In this document: positions 46,618 through 57,436 of the stretch, in pieces | How positions within the stretch are numbered: the first letter of the stretch is position 1 | Layout of the letters: every line of letters starts with the position of its first letter | Origin: Anastatus disparis | Lineage: Eukaryota > Arthropoda > Insecta > Hymenoptera > Eupelmidae | Length of the DNA: 64,000 nucleotides | Direction of reading: 5' to 3' | NCBI GenBank assembly: GCA_017163975.1 | Contig: JAFFSR010000353.1 | Location: forward strand, 1,492,501 to 1,556,500 | Made by a program: the position numbers and the translations under genes | Notes under the pieces: model-generated | Databases searched by the model: none | Seen by the model: only the letters and a program-made list of their open reading frames with translations | Told to the model about the DNA's origin: nothing

Positions 46618-47452
46618 TTATAACGAATTAAGTTTCGATATAACAGATGTCGATATGAAGTTTAAATGTAACGCAGTTAACTCATTATAAATAATATTAT
46701 AATAATGTTTGATGAAGTCATTTTCCAGACCAGCAGATGTTTTATTTTTAATTTTTTCAGATTGTGAATTTCTATAATGTTTAACGAAAACCTCTGTTTT
46801 TGGTAAAATAGTATTTTTTGAGAAAATTTCGCATATTTGGTCAATAATAGTTTTATTACACGCTGAAACTGTTGTTACAACATTATTATTAATATTTATA
46901 CATTCTTCAATACACGCCAACAATTGTAAAATACCTTCAAAGCTTGTTTTTTGTAGAACAATAGCGGGTGTATATAGTTTCTTCTTTTTTGGTAACACAA
47001 CTTGACTTTCTTGATTATCAGAAAATGTTGATGTTTTCTATATCTTCTTTATCCAAAATTATTGCCTTGGAATTATATGCTGTGGTATATGAGAGAGTTA
47101 TTCAATTGAAAGTAATTTTCTCATTTTCGACCATAGATTCCTCGTTGTTGAAATAAGAACTTATACTTTTGAAATGCGTTTTAAAAGTCTCCCACGCCTC
47201 AAGCGTAAATGTAATGCCAAAAAATGTTTGATTGATTATTTTAATCACACACTCAAATGTTTCATCTTTTTGAGGTGATAAGCCAATCATAATTTTCTTC
47301 GTACACGATGTGTTTAACGGGTAAACACTTGAATGTAATAGATAACTTCCCGCTTCTTTTCTGGAGTTATACGATGCCATTTTAATACGTTTTGTTATTT
47401 GAAAATTTGCAACTTCACTATTCATTTTAGAAAAATAAATTTTGTTTTGCAC
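46618..47452 (-). pseudogene. unknown Maverick gene on the minus strand, frameshifted
   Basis: Two minus-strand ORFs, 47102-47452 (116 aa) and 46618-46998 (126 aa), are joined by ~100 bp that is open only after frame changes, so they probably were one gene of ~270 aa. The first contains MASYNSRKEAGSYLLHSS and, near its middle, FFGITFTLEAWETFKTHFKS. That shape (beta strands, then Gly-hydrophobic-Thr-x-x-x-W and a helix) recalls PC4-type single-strand-binding coactivator domains; this is weak. The second is helical, with a Cys-rich patch (LLACIEECI) and a Lys/Ser linker. It is the only minus-strand gene in the element. Confidence 0.55.
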
Positions 47453-48311
47453 AGAAAATGTATTAAAGAATAATTACAAAGGTCGACTGAATGAGATACT
47501 ATATGATGTTTTAGGTGCATAAGCTTTTAACTGTATAATGTCAGTATACGAATTTCAGGCGTTTAAAACTGAGCTCTGTTATATTTTGTATGTAGAAGTA
47601 GGATAAGAAAATGAGAAAATAAGAATGAAAGTGAATGAGTAATAAGCGAGAATCAATAGAAAAAATATGTAAAATCTATTGATTTCTATAAGGTAAAAAT
47701 TATATGCTATTTTGTATGGAAACATAAATGATCTTATGAGTCATTCTTGAAACTATACACAAATTCATAAGGTGCATTTGTTTTTGAGTAAACACATTAA
47801 GGACTCTATACAGTAACAAAAGAGAGTAATAAAAAGTCATTAGAACTGCCTTAATAGGTGAAAAGGTATCAATGGTTATTGAGGTAGTATGCGTAGGTAA
47901 GTAAAATTGTGAATTTTGAAAAACTGAATACAATAGAAATTTCTTTTATTTTTAGTAATGAAAATTTTAAAGCAAAGTACTGTATATGAAAATTATGATA
48001 TAATAGTTACGGTAGTGGTAGGAAAAAAGAAAATTTGTAAATGAAAGTAGGTATAATTACAAATAGTACAAAGAAACGCTATCATTTCTAGTTTAGACAT
48101 CAATGCAGTAAAATATTTTTCTGTGTTATTTCTAATACACTGTTTAACTCCAAAAAGTTGAATATTTCAGTTATTAATAATCTAATAAAAATATTTACAA
48201 TTATTTCAACGAAGTAGCAAATACGTGTATTTTGTTGATTTGAAAAAAACATTTTTAACTCTAATATTATTACGGTGTTCTCAGTTTTTGATAATTATAA
48301 AAACTGAAAAA
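47453..48311. other. divergent intergenic region of the Maverick
   Basis: 860 bp between the minus-strand gene and the plus-strand genes, so it should hold both promoters. AT-rich, no ORF I can support (the frame at 47700-47933 has no features). Confidence 0.5.
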
Positions 48312-48711
48312 ATGGATTTAACAAGCTCTATAATTTTTAAAATTTACACTGCTGTATCAGAGCGTTTATTGGAAGACAATCCAGAAATCGAGAGTGTCAA
48401 AATTTTGGTTAGTCGTGAAAGTTGTCTATTAAGAAAGTTAAATAGACAGTTTAAAATTTTTTGCAGACTTAATGTTAACCGCAAAAAAATTGCGAATGAG
48501 CGTAGAAAATTAATAATTAGTGCAACAGATATATTTACTAAGTTTATAAAATCTCAAAGTTTATCGTTTTTATGTAAATCATTCCGCCGAGGAGATTTTC
48601 ATGATGACTTAAGAGCGATAACTATTTTAGTGGATGAAATAAAAAGAAGACGAGCCCAAGAGGACCCTGATGTGCAGGTTATACTATTGACATACAACGA
48701 AATGATAGAAG
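48312..48711 (+). CDS. 5' exon spliced toward Maverick polymerase, unknown domain
   Basis: ATG at 48312 opens a 400-nt exon ending EMIEG at a GTAAGA donor (GT at 48712-48713), phase 1. The 133-residue product is helical and basic: MDLTSSIIFKIYTAVSERLL, then REERK-like runs RRKLIISATDIFTKF and LVDEIKRRRAQEDPDVQV. No domain recognised. All downstream exons at 49344, 49586 and 49807 fit phase 1, so splicing into the polymerase frame is possible. It could instead be a separate gene with these exons as its tail. An upstream in-frame ATG at 48225 gives an implausible hydrophobic start. Confidence 0.55.
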
Positions 48712-48868
48712 GTAAGATATTTAAGTTATTAGATTTATTTATTTGTATAGATATACATATGCATGTTTTATTCAGCATTATATTTAAATTTTTTCAAATT
48801 TATTTTAATTTTTCCTTTTAAAAAAGTTACAAATCATTAAAAATAAGAATTGGAATCTTCGATTATTT

Positions 48869-48905
<37 letters not shown>

Positions 48906-49343
48906 TGAGAGAAAGATACGCACCTTTAGCTATATATATATATACATATATGTATACTTAGTATTTAAATAATAATAAATATTACGAACCTCGTAAATAA
49001 AAAGTATCACATATAAACATTCAATTTTTTACTTGTTTATTTTTAAAACTAAATAAATAAATATGAAGTACAAAAATATATTAAATTTTTTATCAAATAA
49101 AATTTAATTTTTATATAAATAATAGAATAATCGAATTTCATATAAATAAATAAATTAATATATATAATGATTTTATTTTTTACAAAATTTTATAATTAAC
49201 AAATATCAATAATATGTAAATTGTAGTTTCCACAAAGTAAAATTAATTTTTTTCAATTTAAAAAAAAAATAAAAATAAGTTAAAAAATTTTTTATTATTT
49301 AAAACAATAAAAATAATTCATGATAAATTTTTTTCTTTTTCAG

Positions 49344-49430
49344 AAAAAAAGCGAGTAATCGTTGTACCGAAAGTAAATAGAGTCGCTACTTCAACGAATA
49401 AAAATGCCAATGAGAAAACCACATATGATG
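49344..49430 (+). CDS. 87-nt cassette exon, first copy
   Basis: Flanked by TTTTTCAG and GGTAAGTTTT. Reads KKRVIVVPKVNRVATSTNKN in phase 1, with no stops. Paralogous to the exon at 49586-49672. Confidence 0.65.
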
Positions 49431-49585
49431 GTAAGTTTTAAACATTTTGAAAACTTTTTATGATTATTTTTCAATCTGTGTATAGATTTCAGAACAAAAA
49501 AAAACATTCAACGTCAATTTTTATAAGTTTTAAATTTTCATTATTTAAAACAATAAAATAATTTATAAATTTTTTTCTTTTTCAG

Positions 49586-49672
49586 AAAATCAGCAAGTAA
49601 TAGTTGTACCAAAAGTAGATAGAGTCGTTGCTTCAACGAGTAAAAATGATCGTGAGGAAACCACATGTAATG
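49586..49672 (+). CDS. 87-nt cassette exon, second copy
   Basis: Same length, phase and splice borders as the copy 242 bp upstream, reading NQQVIVVPKVDRVVASTSKN. The flanking intron sequence is duplicated too (GTAAGTTTTAAACATTTTGA and TTTTTCTTTTTCAG), so exon plus intron were copied in tandem. Confidence 0.65.
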
Positions 49673-49806
49673 GTAAGTTTTAAACATTTTGAAAACTTTT
49701 TTATGATTATTATTTTTCAATCTGTTTCTTTGTTTGTAATTATAATTTCTTATTTTTTTTTTCAATATTGGTAAATTAATAAAAAACTTTTTTGTTCTTC
49801 TTTTAG

Positions 49807-52800
49807 AAAATTATCAAAACATCAACGAGGTTATGCAAATTTACGACTTCGAGGAAGGTGATTTTTTTTATTTTTCGCAATGCAGCATTACAGAAGAAGT
49901 ACCCAGTCAAATTATTCAAAATGGATCGGGTAATGACGAAGTTTCTACCAGAGACGAAGCTATTGCCGTGGATGAAGAAGATCAGCAACAACAACCAATC
50001 AACGCACCCATCCCTGGTCCTAGCAGAAACGACAGTCGTAGTAACGAACCCCAGGATTCAGGATCAAATCAAGCTGGTGAGTGTTTCAGCATTATATGGG
50101 AAACGAACGATTATTATGAACGGTTTGGTACTAATGCGCGCGAAATAGAAATAAAATTTAAAGAAAATGGAATAAATTTAGAGGAGGGTATAAAAAAATT
50201 ATTTAACTATATAACGCACGAATACGAACCCAGCGATTACATTAAAATCAATATATTAAGTAATACTTTGCCCATCGGTCCTATTACAAGTTTCAAATAT
50301 TTAAAAGATTATAATTCTAAAGATCTATGGGAAACAATCGAACTGATATCCCAAAGCGCTCGTGAATTTAAAATTGACGAGAGTTTTCGGATACAAATAT
50401 TGAATGTTCGTGTACCGATAAGCAGAGGGCGTAATAAACCATTACAGTTTAACATTATTAAGTCAAAGTCTATTATACGGATTAGTAATAATGACACAAA
50501 ATGTTTACCGCGTGCTTTCGCCGTAGCACTTGTCCACGCGAAAAAAATGATGCATGGCGATAATTGTCCTGCAGAATTAAAAAATCGCTGGGAGAATGTG
50601 CGCAAAAGCCAGAATAAGGCGCAATTAGAACTAGCCAACGATTTGTTGGAAAAAGCGGGAGTCAATATAGATACGAATCAAGGTTGTGGTCTTCGTGAAA
50701 TTCAAAAGTTCCAAAATTATTTCAAAAATGACGGTACAGCTGTAATGGTTTACGAAAAAGACAAGATAGGTAAAGGCGATTCGTCATTGTTTAATGGGTT
50801 TAAAATTTTAAATAAAAGTAACATAGAAATTAGACATATTTTAAATATATTATACACACCGGACGAGCAACATTACGATGTCATTACAAGTATGACAGGT
50901 GTTGCAATGTGTGATAATTTTTGTCATTTTTGTAATAAAGGAACTAAACGGTTAAGTATGCACAAATGTCCATTTAGTTGCGATAAATGTAAATGTCGTG
51001 GTGTGTGTGATAAAGAAGTTACGCAAATAAAATGTTCTAGATGTTCTATGGATTTTTATGGGGATACGTGCTTACAAAATCATTTAAAATTAAATTCTTT
51101 TAAAAAAAATGTTACCGTATGCGATGCCATAAAGAAATGTGAAAAATGTAAAAAAATAATTTCTGTAGAAAACGGTAGCCATGCTTGCGGTAATTATTAT
51201 TGTAAAACTTGCGGGTGTTAGCGTTCCTATAACCAGCAATGTTTCATGCCAATAATTAAAAATAAAGATAAAAATATAGAAAACGCGTTTTTATTTTATG
51301 ATTCCGAAGCTCGGCAAGAAATAAAACACGTAGATGATAATAATAAAATTGTTTACCACGAAATAAATTTAGCTGTAGCTCAGTTATGTTGTTCTAAATG
51401 TATAGATTCGGCAATGGATTCAGTATGCTCTTTTTGCGGGGGTGGTCAAACTTTAATTTTTCAAAATAATGTAATAAAAAATTTTATTGAATTTATTTTA
51501 AATTTTGAAAAAACATCGTGTGCTAAAACTATAAAATCACTTATTTGTATCGCCCATAATAGCGAAAGCTACGACGGGCAATTTATTCTTAAATATCTAG
51601 TTGAAGAAACTAACATAGTACCGAAGGTGACTATGAACGGTACTAGTGTTATACTAATGACATTAGGAAATCGTATTAAATTTATAGACAGTTTGAATTA
51701 TTTTTACATGAAACTAGATAAATTACCGGAAGCTTTTGGATTTTCCTGCGATGTGGTTAAGGGTACTTTTCCGCATTTATTTAATATTTTAGCAAATCAA
51801 AATTATGTCGGTCCTATGCCACCTCAAAAGTTTTATTCTTTGGAAAAAATGTCCGTATCAGAGAGGGAAAACTTTTCTCAATGGTATGAAGACATGATTT
51901 CTAAGAGTTTTTGATTTTCAAAACGAAATCGTAAAATATCGCAAAACGGATGTCGATATATTAAGAAAAGCTTGCTCAGCTTTTAGAAAAAGTTTTATAG
52001 AAGTAGGAGATACATGTCCGTTTGCCGAAGCTACAACAATAGCGAGCGCTTGCTCAAGAATTTTTAGAAAAAAATTTTTAAAAACTAATAGTATTGGCAT
52101 TATACCTACCGGTGGTTATAGGAAAAAAAGCACTCATTCGCGAGGCTCAATTGAGTGGCTTATTTTAAAAGAAAAAGAATCGGGCCATAATATTATTCAC
52201 GCTGCTAAAAGTTCGGAATTACGACTTCCGGAAAATATTTTAGTTGATGGATATTTCGAATCATCTGATGGTTCGAAATATGGGTGTAAAAAATGTTTTA
52301 AGGGCGGAGACCGTTTCAAAATATCTGAAATCTACGGGGATAGTTTAGAGCAGCGTTTTGAAAAAACCTTAGAAACATCGGAGTTAATTAAATCTCATGG
52401 GTACGTTTTAGCGGAAATTTGGGAATGCGAGTTTAAAAATTTCAAACGGGAAAATGCAGAAGTAGAGCAGTATTTAATTAATCATCCTTTGTTGATGAGC
52501 GATACATTGAACCCGCGAGATAGTTTTTACGGAGGTAGAACCGAGAATACTGTTTCTCTCGTAGAGGTACAAAAAGGGGAAAAAATCAATTATGTAAATA
52601 TTTGCTCCTTATATCCTTACGTATGTAAAACCGGAAAATTCCCTATAGGTCATCCGGAAATTTTTATAGGAGATAAATGCCGTACTTTAACAGGTAGCGA
52701 ATATAATTTAGAAAAAGTAGAAGGTATAGTCAAATGTCGCGTATTACCACCGCGATCTTTATTTTTACCTGTACTCCCTGTGCGAATGCACAATCGCTTA

Positions 52801-53909
52801 ATGTTTTCGTTATGTCGTACATGTTGTGAGAATTTGAATGAAAGCGAATGTACGCACGAAAACATTAGTGACAGGGAGTTTACAGGTACATGGGTATCAG
52901 AGGAGTTAAAAAAGGCCGTTATAATGGGGTATCAGATTACAGCCATTTACGAGATATGGCAATACAAGGTTTCTCAGTATAATCAAGAAACTAAACAAGG
53001 CGGGTTATTCTCGGATTATATTAACGCGTTTTTAAAAATTAAGCAACAAGCTAGCGGGTGGCCGTTAAATTGCACAAGCGAAAATTTATGCGAGGAATAT
53101 ATTGAAGAATATGCACGCGAAGAAGGTATAGTTTTAGAAAAAGAAAAAATAGGAAAAAATCCAGGGTTGCGTTTTTTAGCTAAGTTATGCTTAAATTCTT
53201 TTTGGGGAAAATTCGGTCAGAAGGAAAATATGGGTTCTACGGAAATTATTAGAGACGGTCCGCAGTTTTTCCAAATTTTAGAAAGCGAAGATGAAATTTT
53301 AGTTGATGTTTTACCGGTTAACCAAAACACTTTTTATATTCACTGGAAATACAATGAAAATTCATATGATCCATCGCCAATGACAAACGTGGTTATTACT
53401 GCTTATACTACAGCACAAGCAAGGCTTAAGCTGTATAGTTATTTAGAACAATTAGATCAGCGTGTATTATATTATGATACAGATTCTTGTATCTATTTGT
53501 GTAAAAATGTAGAAAATGAATATAGAGTTCCGACAGGTAGGCTTTTGGGTGACATGACTGACGAATTAGAATGTTATGGTAGAGATAGTTATATAACATC
53601 ATTTGTAAGCGCAGGTCCTAAATTTTATTCGTATATTGTGAAAAGTAACGACGGAACTCTACATGAAGTTTGTAAAGTTAAAGGCGTGACATTGAATAAT
53701 TCAACAAAAGATATTTTGAATTATAACAGTGTGAAGTCTTTAGTTTAAAAAAAAGTGAAGAAATCGTGCATTCATTTAGCGCTATTAGACGCAGAAAGTA
53801 TCACGATGTAATTACAAGGCAAGAAACAAAAACTTGCCGCGTAAATAGTATTAAACGAAAGCATTTAGATGAATGCACAATCTTACCCATATGGATACAA
53901 GAAACCTAG
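49807..53909 (+). pseudogene. Maverick protein-primed DNA polymerase B
   Basis: The long frame starts after a TTTTAG acceptor (first internal ATG 49833) and encodes an acidic linker, then ~250 residues without known domain, then a dense Cys/His cluster (about 50900-51218) typical of the region before the exonuclease. Exo I is near 51300 (FLFYDSEAR), Exo II near 51556 (CIAHNSESYDGQFI) and Exo III near 51935 (YRKTDVDIL). Polymerase motif A is near 52605 (YVNICSLYP, Asn where Asp is expected), motif B near 53190 (KLCLNSFWGKFGQ) and motif C near 53475 (YYDTDSCIYL). Breaks: TAG at 51219-51221, a frameshift near 51910 in a T run, and another near 53745 in an A run before the last ~50 residues. It would replicate the element from its ends; this copy cannot. 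Confidence 0.93.
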
Positions 53910-54311
53910 TCGTGAATAAAATGCGTATGTATATGTATATATAAAAATAGTGTAAAATTTAAAAAAAAATACCAATGTAATATTGTAAAGTACTGTAAAA
54001 TATTGTAAATTATTTTAAATTATTGTAAAAAAAAAATTGTAAAATATTTATAAATACTGTAAAATATTGTAATATTTAGTGTAAAAAGGTATGTGAGAGT
54101 GAATATTTTCAAAAATCATATCGTAATGCGGTAATAAACGTATTTCGAAATCTAAAAAGTTTTAAATATAAAATTAGAAATTTATTTAAATTATAATATT
54201 TCAACCCAAAGTATTTATTCTTTGTATTTTGTATGAATTTTGAAAAATATAATAATAAAAATGAATAAATATTAAAAATTTTTTTTGTAAATTTTCATTT
54301 ATTTTTTTTCA
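53910..54311. other. AT-rich intergenic or intronic stretch
   Basis: Contains a degenerate TAAAATATTGTAAATTATT-type tandem (about 53980-54080) and ends with a strong acceptor TTTTTTTTTCAG at 54300-54311. Confidence 0.55.
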
Positions 54312-54785
54312 GTTTGTACACATCATCCAGAGCCTTCAGAAAAATGTTGCACTAATTGTAATGTTCCAACTTGTAGATTTTACGAGATATTTGTAGATCA
54401 AAAGAATTTTGACGAATTGTTACATAATTTAAAATTTTATTCTCAAAGATTTTTCATTTCATTAACTGTACAAATTTGGCATTTAATGACTAGTAAATCA
54501 TGCACAATTTGTGAAAATATATGGTGCGATGCTAAGGATTGCCTCAGGAACATTGAAATAATAGAATTTCAAGAAGTTTTGACATTTCGGGATATCAGCC
54601 TTGGAGATTTGTTGATACAAATTGAATCAAAAAATGTACAATATTTACACTTCACAATAGCTAATATGCGCGAACATCATCGTCACTCCGAAAATCCAAA
54701 TTGTCCACTTCATATCGACGACACTCCGTACATGTATATAAGTGGTTGTATGACCAATACTTCATCGACAATTTTACATTTTTAA
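54312..54785 (+). CDS. Cys/His-rich Maverick ORF of unknown function
   Basis: Reading starts right after a 3' splice-site-like CAG (54311) with no nearby ATG in frame, so an upstream exon is likely; which one is unclear. Three metal-site-like patches occur: EKCCTNCNVPTCRFYEIF at the start, SKSCTICENIWCDAKDC in the middle, and MREHHRHSENPNCPLHID near the end. About 155 residues, ends ...SSTILHF. No domain recognised. It sits between polymerase and packaging ATPase and has no stops, unlike its neighbours. Confidence 0.5.
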   Translation, partial: VCTHHPEPSEKCCTNCNVPTCRFYEIFVDQKNFDELLHNLKFYSQRFFISLTVQIWHLMTSKSCTICENIWCDAKDCLRNIEIIEFQEVLTFRDISLGDLLIQIESKNVQYLHFTIANMREHHRHSENPNCPLHIDDTPYMYISGCMTNTSSTILHF

Positions 54786-54956
54786 ATAAGATTTATACTA
54801 AATAAGATTTGATTTGATTTTCAAAATAAATAAATAATTATGAAGTTATATACATAATAAACCTTTATTCAATCTACCTTCCTTTTTTTTTCTTCTCCAG
54901 TTTTTGAAGCATTTCAAAGAAAGAATGTAATATTTAAATTATATACACGCACACAT

Positions 54957-55002
<46 letters not shown>

Positions 55003-55288
55003 ACAAATATGTATATATAATATAAAACAAAATATAGTGAAAAATATAAATAAAACTTAAAAAATAGCTCATAAAATTTGTAAGCTAGTATGTATCATAC
55101 AGCTGAAATGTGCATCAGCTTATAAAAGGTGAAAATCTAGATTTTTGCTTTCATTATTCTAGAATCTTCCGGTGTGTACGTACGAGTATTAGCTGATTTT
55201 TTAGTACGTACCGCGAGCGCGGGCCGGAACCCCACCGCAAAATTGATTTATTAATTTTAAAAAAGAAATAATAATAAAAAAATAAAAA
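54786..55288. other. intergenic region with CA microsatellite and GC-rich patch
   Basis: CA repeats occupy about 54945-54998. A GC-rich segment near 55165-55250 contains inverted TACGTACGAG / TAGTACGTAC and GCGAGCGCGGGCCGG, just before the ATPase start, and might be a promoter. Confidence 0.45.
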
Positions 55289-55963
55289 ATGACACTAGCA
55301 TGGCAACACCCATGGACCTCTATAATTTGTGGTCCAACAGGTTGTGGTAAGACGCACTTTGTAAAAAGATTATTCCGATTTTTCGACAGTATGTCCGATA
55401 CAATTTTCGCTCGAAAAATGCTATATTATTCCGAATGGCAAGATGGATATTTGGAATACGGTAAAGATGTTGAATTTCATGAAGGTTTACCTCAAAATGA
55501 AGATTCTGCGTCTGACTCTCGACCAAAATTAGTAGTCATCGACGATCTGATGAGAGAATCTTCTAATAATGTAGTTGCTGATTTATTTACAAAAGGTAGT
55601 CACCATAAAAATATAAGCGTAATTTTTATTACACAAAATTTGTTTCATCAAGGACCTAAACAGCGGGATATTTCATTAAATTCAAACTATATTGTAATTT
55701 TTAAAAATCCTAGAGACCGTGCACAAATGCAACATTTAGCGCGTCAAGTTTATCCAGAAAATTCAAAGTTTTTACAAGAAGCTTATTACGACGCTACAAG
55801 TGTAGCACATGGTTATTTGTTGTTAGATTTAAAACAAAGCACAGCAGAAACCTGCAGAGTATGAACTAACATATTTCCTGATGATACACATCACTACGTG
55901 TACGTTCCACGAGATATAAAGAGAGGTGTCACGGGTGATAATTTTTCAGTGTTACGTGTATAA
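55289..55963 (+). pseudogene. Maverick genome-packaging ATPase (FtsK/HerA type)
   Basis: The 191-aa ORF begins MTLAWQHPWTSIICGPTGCG. Walker A is GPTGCGKT (residues ~15-22), Walker B LVVIDDLM (~81-88), and the polar sensor strand is ISVIFITQNLFHQG. These are the marks of A32-like packaging ATPases, which drive DNA into capsids. A TGA at 55862-55864 interrupts the frame; the same frame continues 33 codons with FPDDTHHYVYVPRDI to a TAA at 55961. A CGA to TGA transition would explain the stop. The core is intact and only the C-terminal tail is cut. Confidence 0.92.
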
Positions 55964-55980
55964 TATCTGCGGTAAGATAA

Positions 55981-56707
55981 AAAAAATCGCTCGATCCCAA
56001 AATAGCACATGCTTTACACGCCCTTTATCATTTAAATAAAGAACAACGCAAAGTTATTTTAAAACTTGCTGATCGTAAAATAGTTAAAGGTATTTGTGAG
56101 TGTGCTTTGAATACTTTAAAAGGTACCGTACATTTAACACCTTCTCAAAAACAAAAGTTAGTTAAGAGCAGGTCGTATATCTCCGTCCTTTTCTAATCAA
56201 AGAATTAATTTTTTTGCAAAAACTAATGATTGTAGCAAAAAATAAGGAGATAGCCCCATCTCGTATAATAAAAAGCAAGATTTTCTTTGATGAGGAAAAA
56301 TTATTTTTATCGATTCGTTTTGAAGAAAACCTTGAAAAACGTAAAAAATAGAGGTTAGGATGGACAATTCAGTTTTTCAAGGTTTTCTTAAAAACAAAGC
56401 GATAAAAATAATTTTTCCTCATCAAAGAAAATCTTGCTTTTTATTATACGAGATGGGGCTATCTCTTTATTTTTTGCTACCATCATTAGTTTTTGCAAAA
56501 AAATCAATTCTTTGATTAAAAAAGGACAGATATACTCCACCTCCTCTTAAACATAAAAAAATTCTGAGAAATTTAAGCAATCGGAACTCTAAATCGTGGA
56601 AAAGCAAGAAATATCTAATCGTGCAGAAAGGTGATGGTTTCTTAACAGCTTTACTTGCACCTGTATTAGGAACTATAATATCCGCTTTTATCCCCACTCG
56701 TTCTTAA
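55981..56707 (+). pseudogene. small conserved Maverick ORF, split by a MITE
   Basis: Before the insert the frame encodes SLDPKIAHALHALYHLNKEQ and VKGICECALNTLKG, a helical segment conserved in Mavericks. After the insert (56551 on) the same frame gives a basic stretch and then GDGFLTALLAPVLGTIISAF, a Gly-rich hydrophobic end that could be a membrane-active segment, to TAA at 56705. Role not established; its place beside capsid and ATPase genes suggests a minor virion protein. Taking out the insert with one TTAA would leave one open frame. The initiation codon is unclear. Confidence 0.8.
56166..56546. mobile_element. foldback MITE, TTAA duplication (381 bp), inside a Maverick gene
   Basis: Palindrome with ends GAGCAGGTCGTATATCTCCGTCC and, inverted, GAGGAGGTGGAGTATATCTGTCC. 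TTAA at 56162-56165 and 56547-56550. The centre is near 56355. The minus-strand ORF at 56467-56697 is chance. Confidence 0.9.
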
Positions 56708-56714
56708 TTTAAAA

Positions 56715-57411
56715 ATGCAGCACGTACGTAAAATGGTTCTAGTGCCTCAAGACAGTATAAAAAAACTTCTTCATACAAACGTTCCCGAGGTCTCGTTGCA
56801 AAATGTCGAATCTGATAAAAAAAATACTGTTCAAACCCCAGGCAGTCATCTTACAAGATTAGACATAGAAATGAGTGATATATTAAACTCACAAGAAACT
56901 GATGAGCGTACAAAATGGTCAAAGTATCAACAAGTTTTACAACGATATTTATATTTTTTAGACGACTTAAAAAAAAGTTTAAATAATGTTAATAAAAATG
57001 AACAAGAGATAGAAAATGGAGTAGATTTTGAAATCATAATATCATCTGTACCTGTAACATACAGACGTAAAGCTGAATTGATGGTTCAATTTTTAAAAAG
57101 TCCTAATATTTCTTCAAGAATTACATGGAATGACCGCAGTTCAGTGTCGATAGATGGAGCTGTTCTCGAAGGTTCTAATATAGTAGATTTAATAAACGAT
57201 GCTGTACGTAGTAGAAAAGGTGTAAAGCCTACAAGTCGTGAGCATTTTGCGTGGTTTTTTATATACATATGACGACGAAGTTACAGTAATTAATAAACAA
57301 ATGAACAGCGGAGATGATGATTCATGAACTACTCGAAACAGAAAGAAACGTGTTAAAAGAAATACCGTAGCAGAGCAAAAGGGCGGTGGCTGGTTGACTT
57401 TTTCGTTTTAA
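56715..57411 (+). pseudogene. conserved Maverick structural-type ORF
   Basis: Starts MQHVRKMVLVPQDSIKKLL. Recognisable Maverick features are TPGSHLTRLDIEMSDILNSQ, then KYQQVLQRYLYFL, then an acidic linker, and a C-terminal module including VSIDGAVLEGSNIVDLINDA. The conserved REHFAWFF segment is where the frame shifts (T run near 57255). The following sequence has one TGA near 57326 and ends with basic KKRVKRNT and GGGWLTFSF-like residues. Known only as a conserved Maverick protein; no enzymatic motif. Nine bases or fewer separate it from its upstream neighbour, consistent with a shared transcript. Confidence 0.75.
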
Positions 57412-57436
57412 ATAAATGAATAATTAAATAAAAATC

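Noticed and set aside
47700..47933. 77-aa minus-strand ORF in the Maverick
   Set aside because: No conserved feature, and it occupies the probable divergent promoter region.
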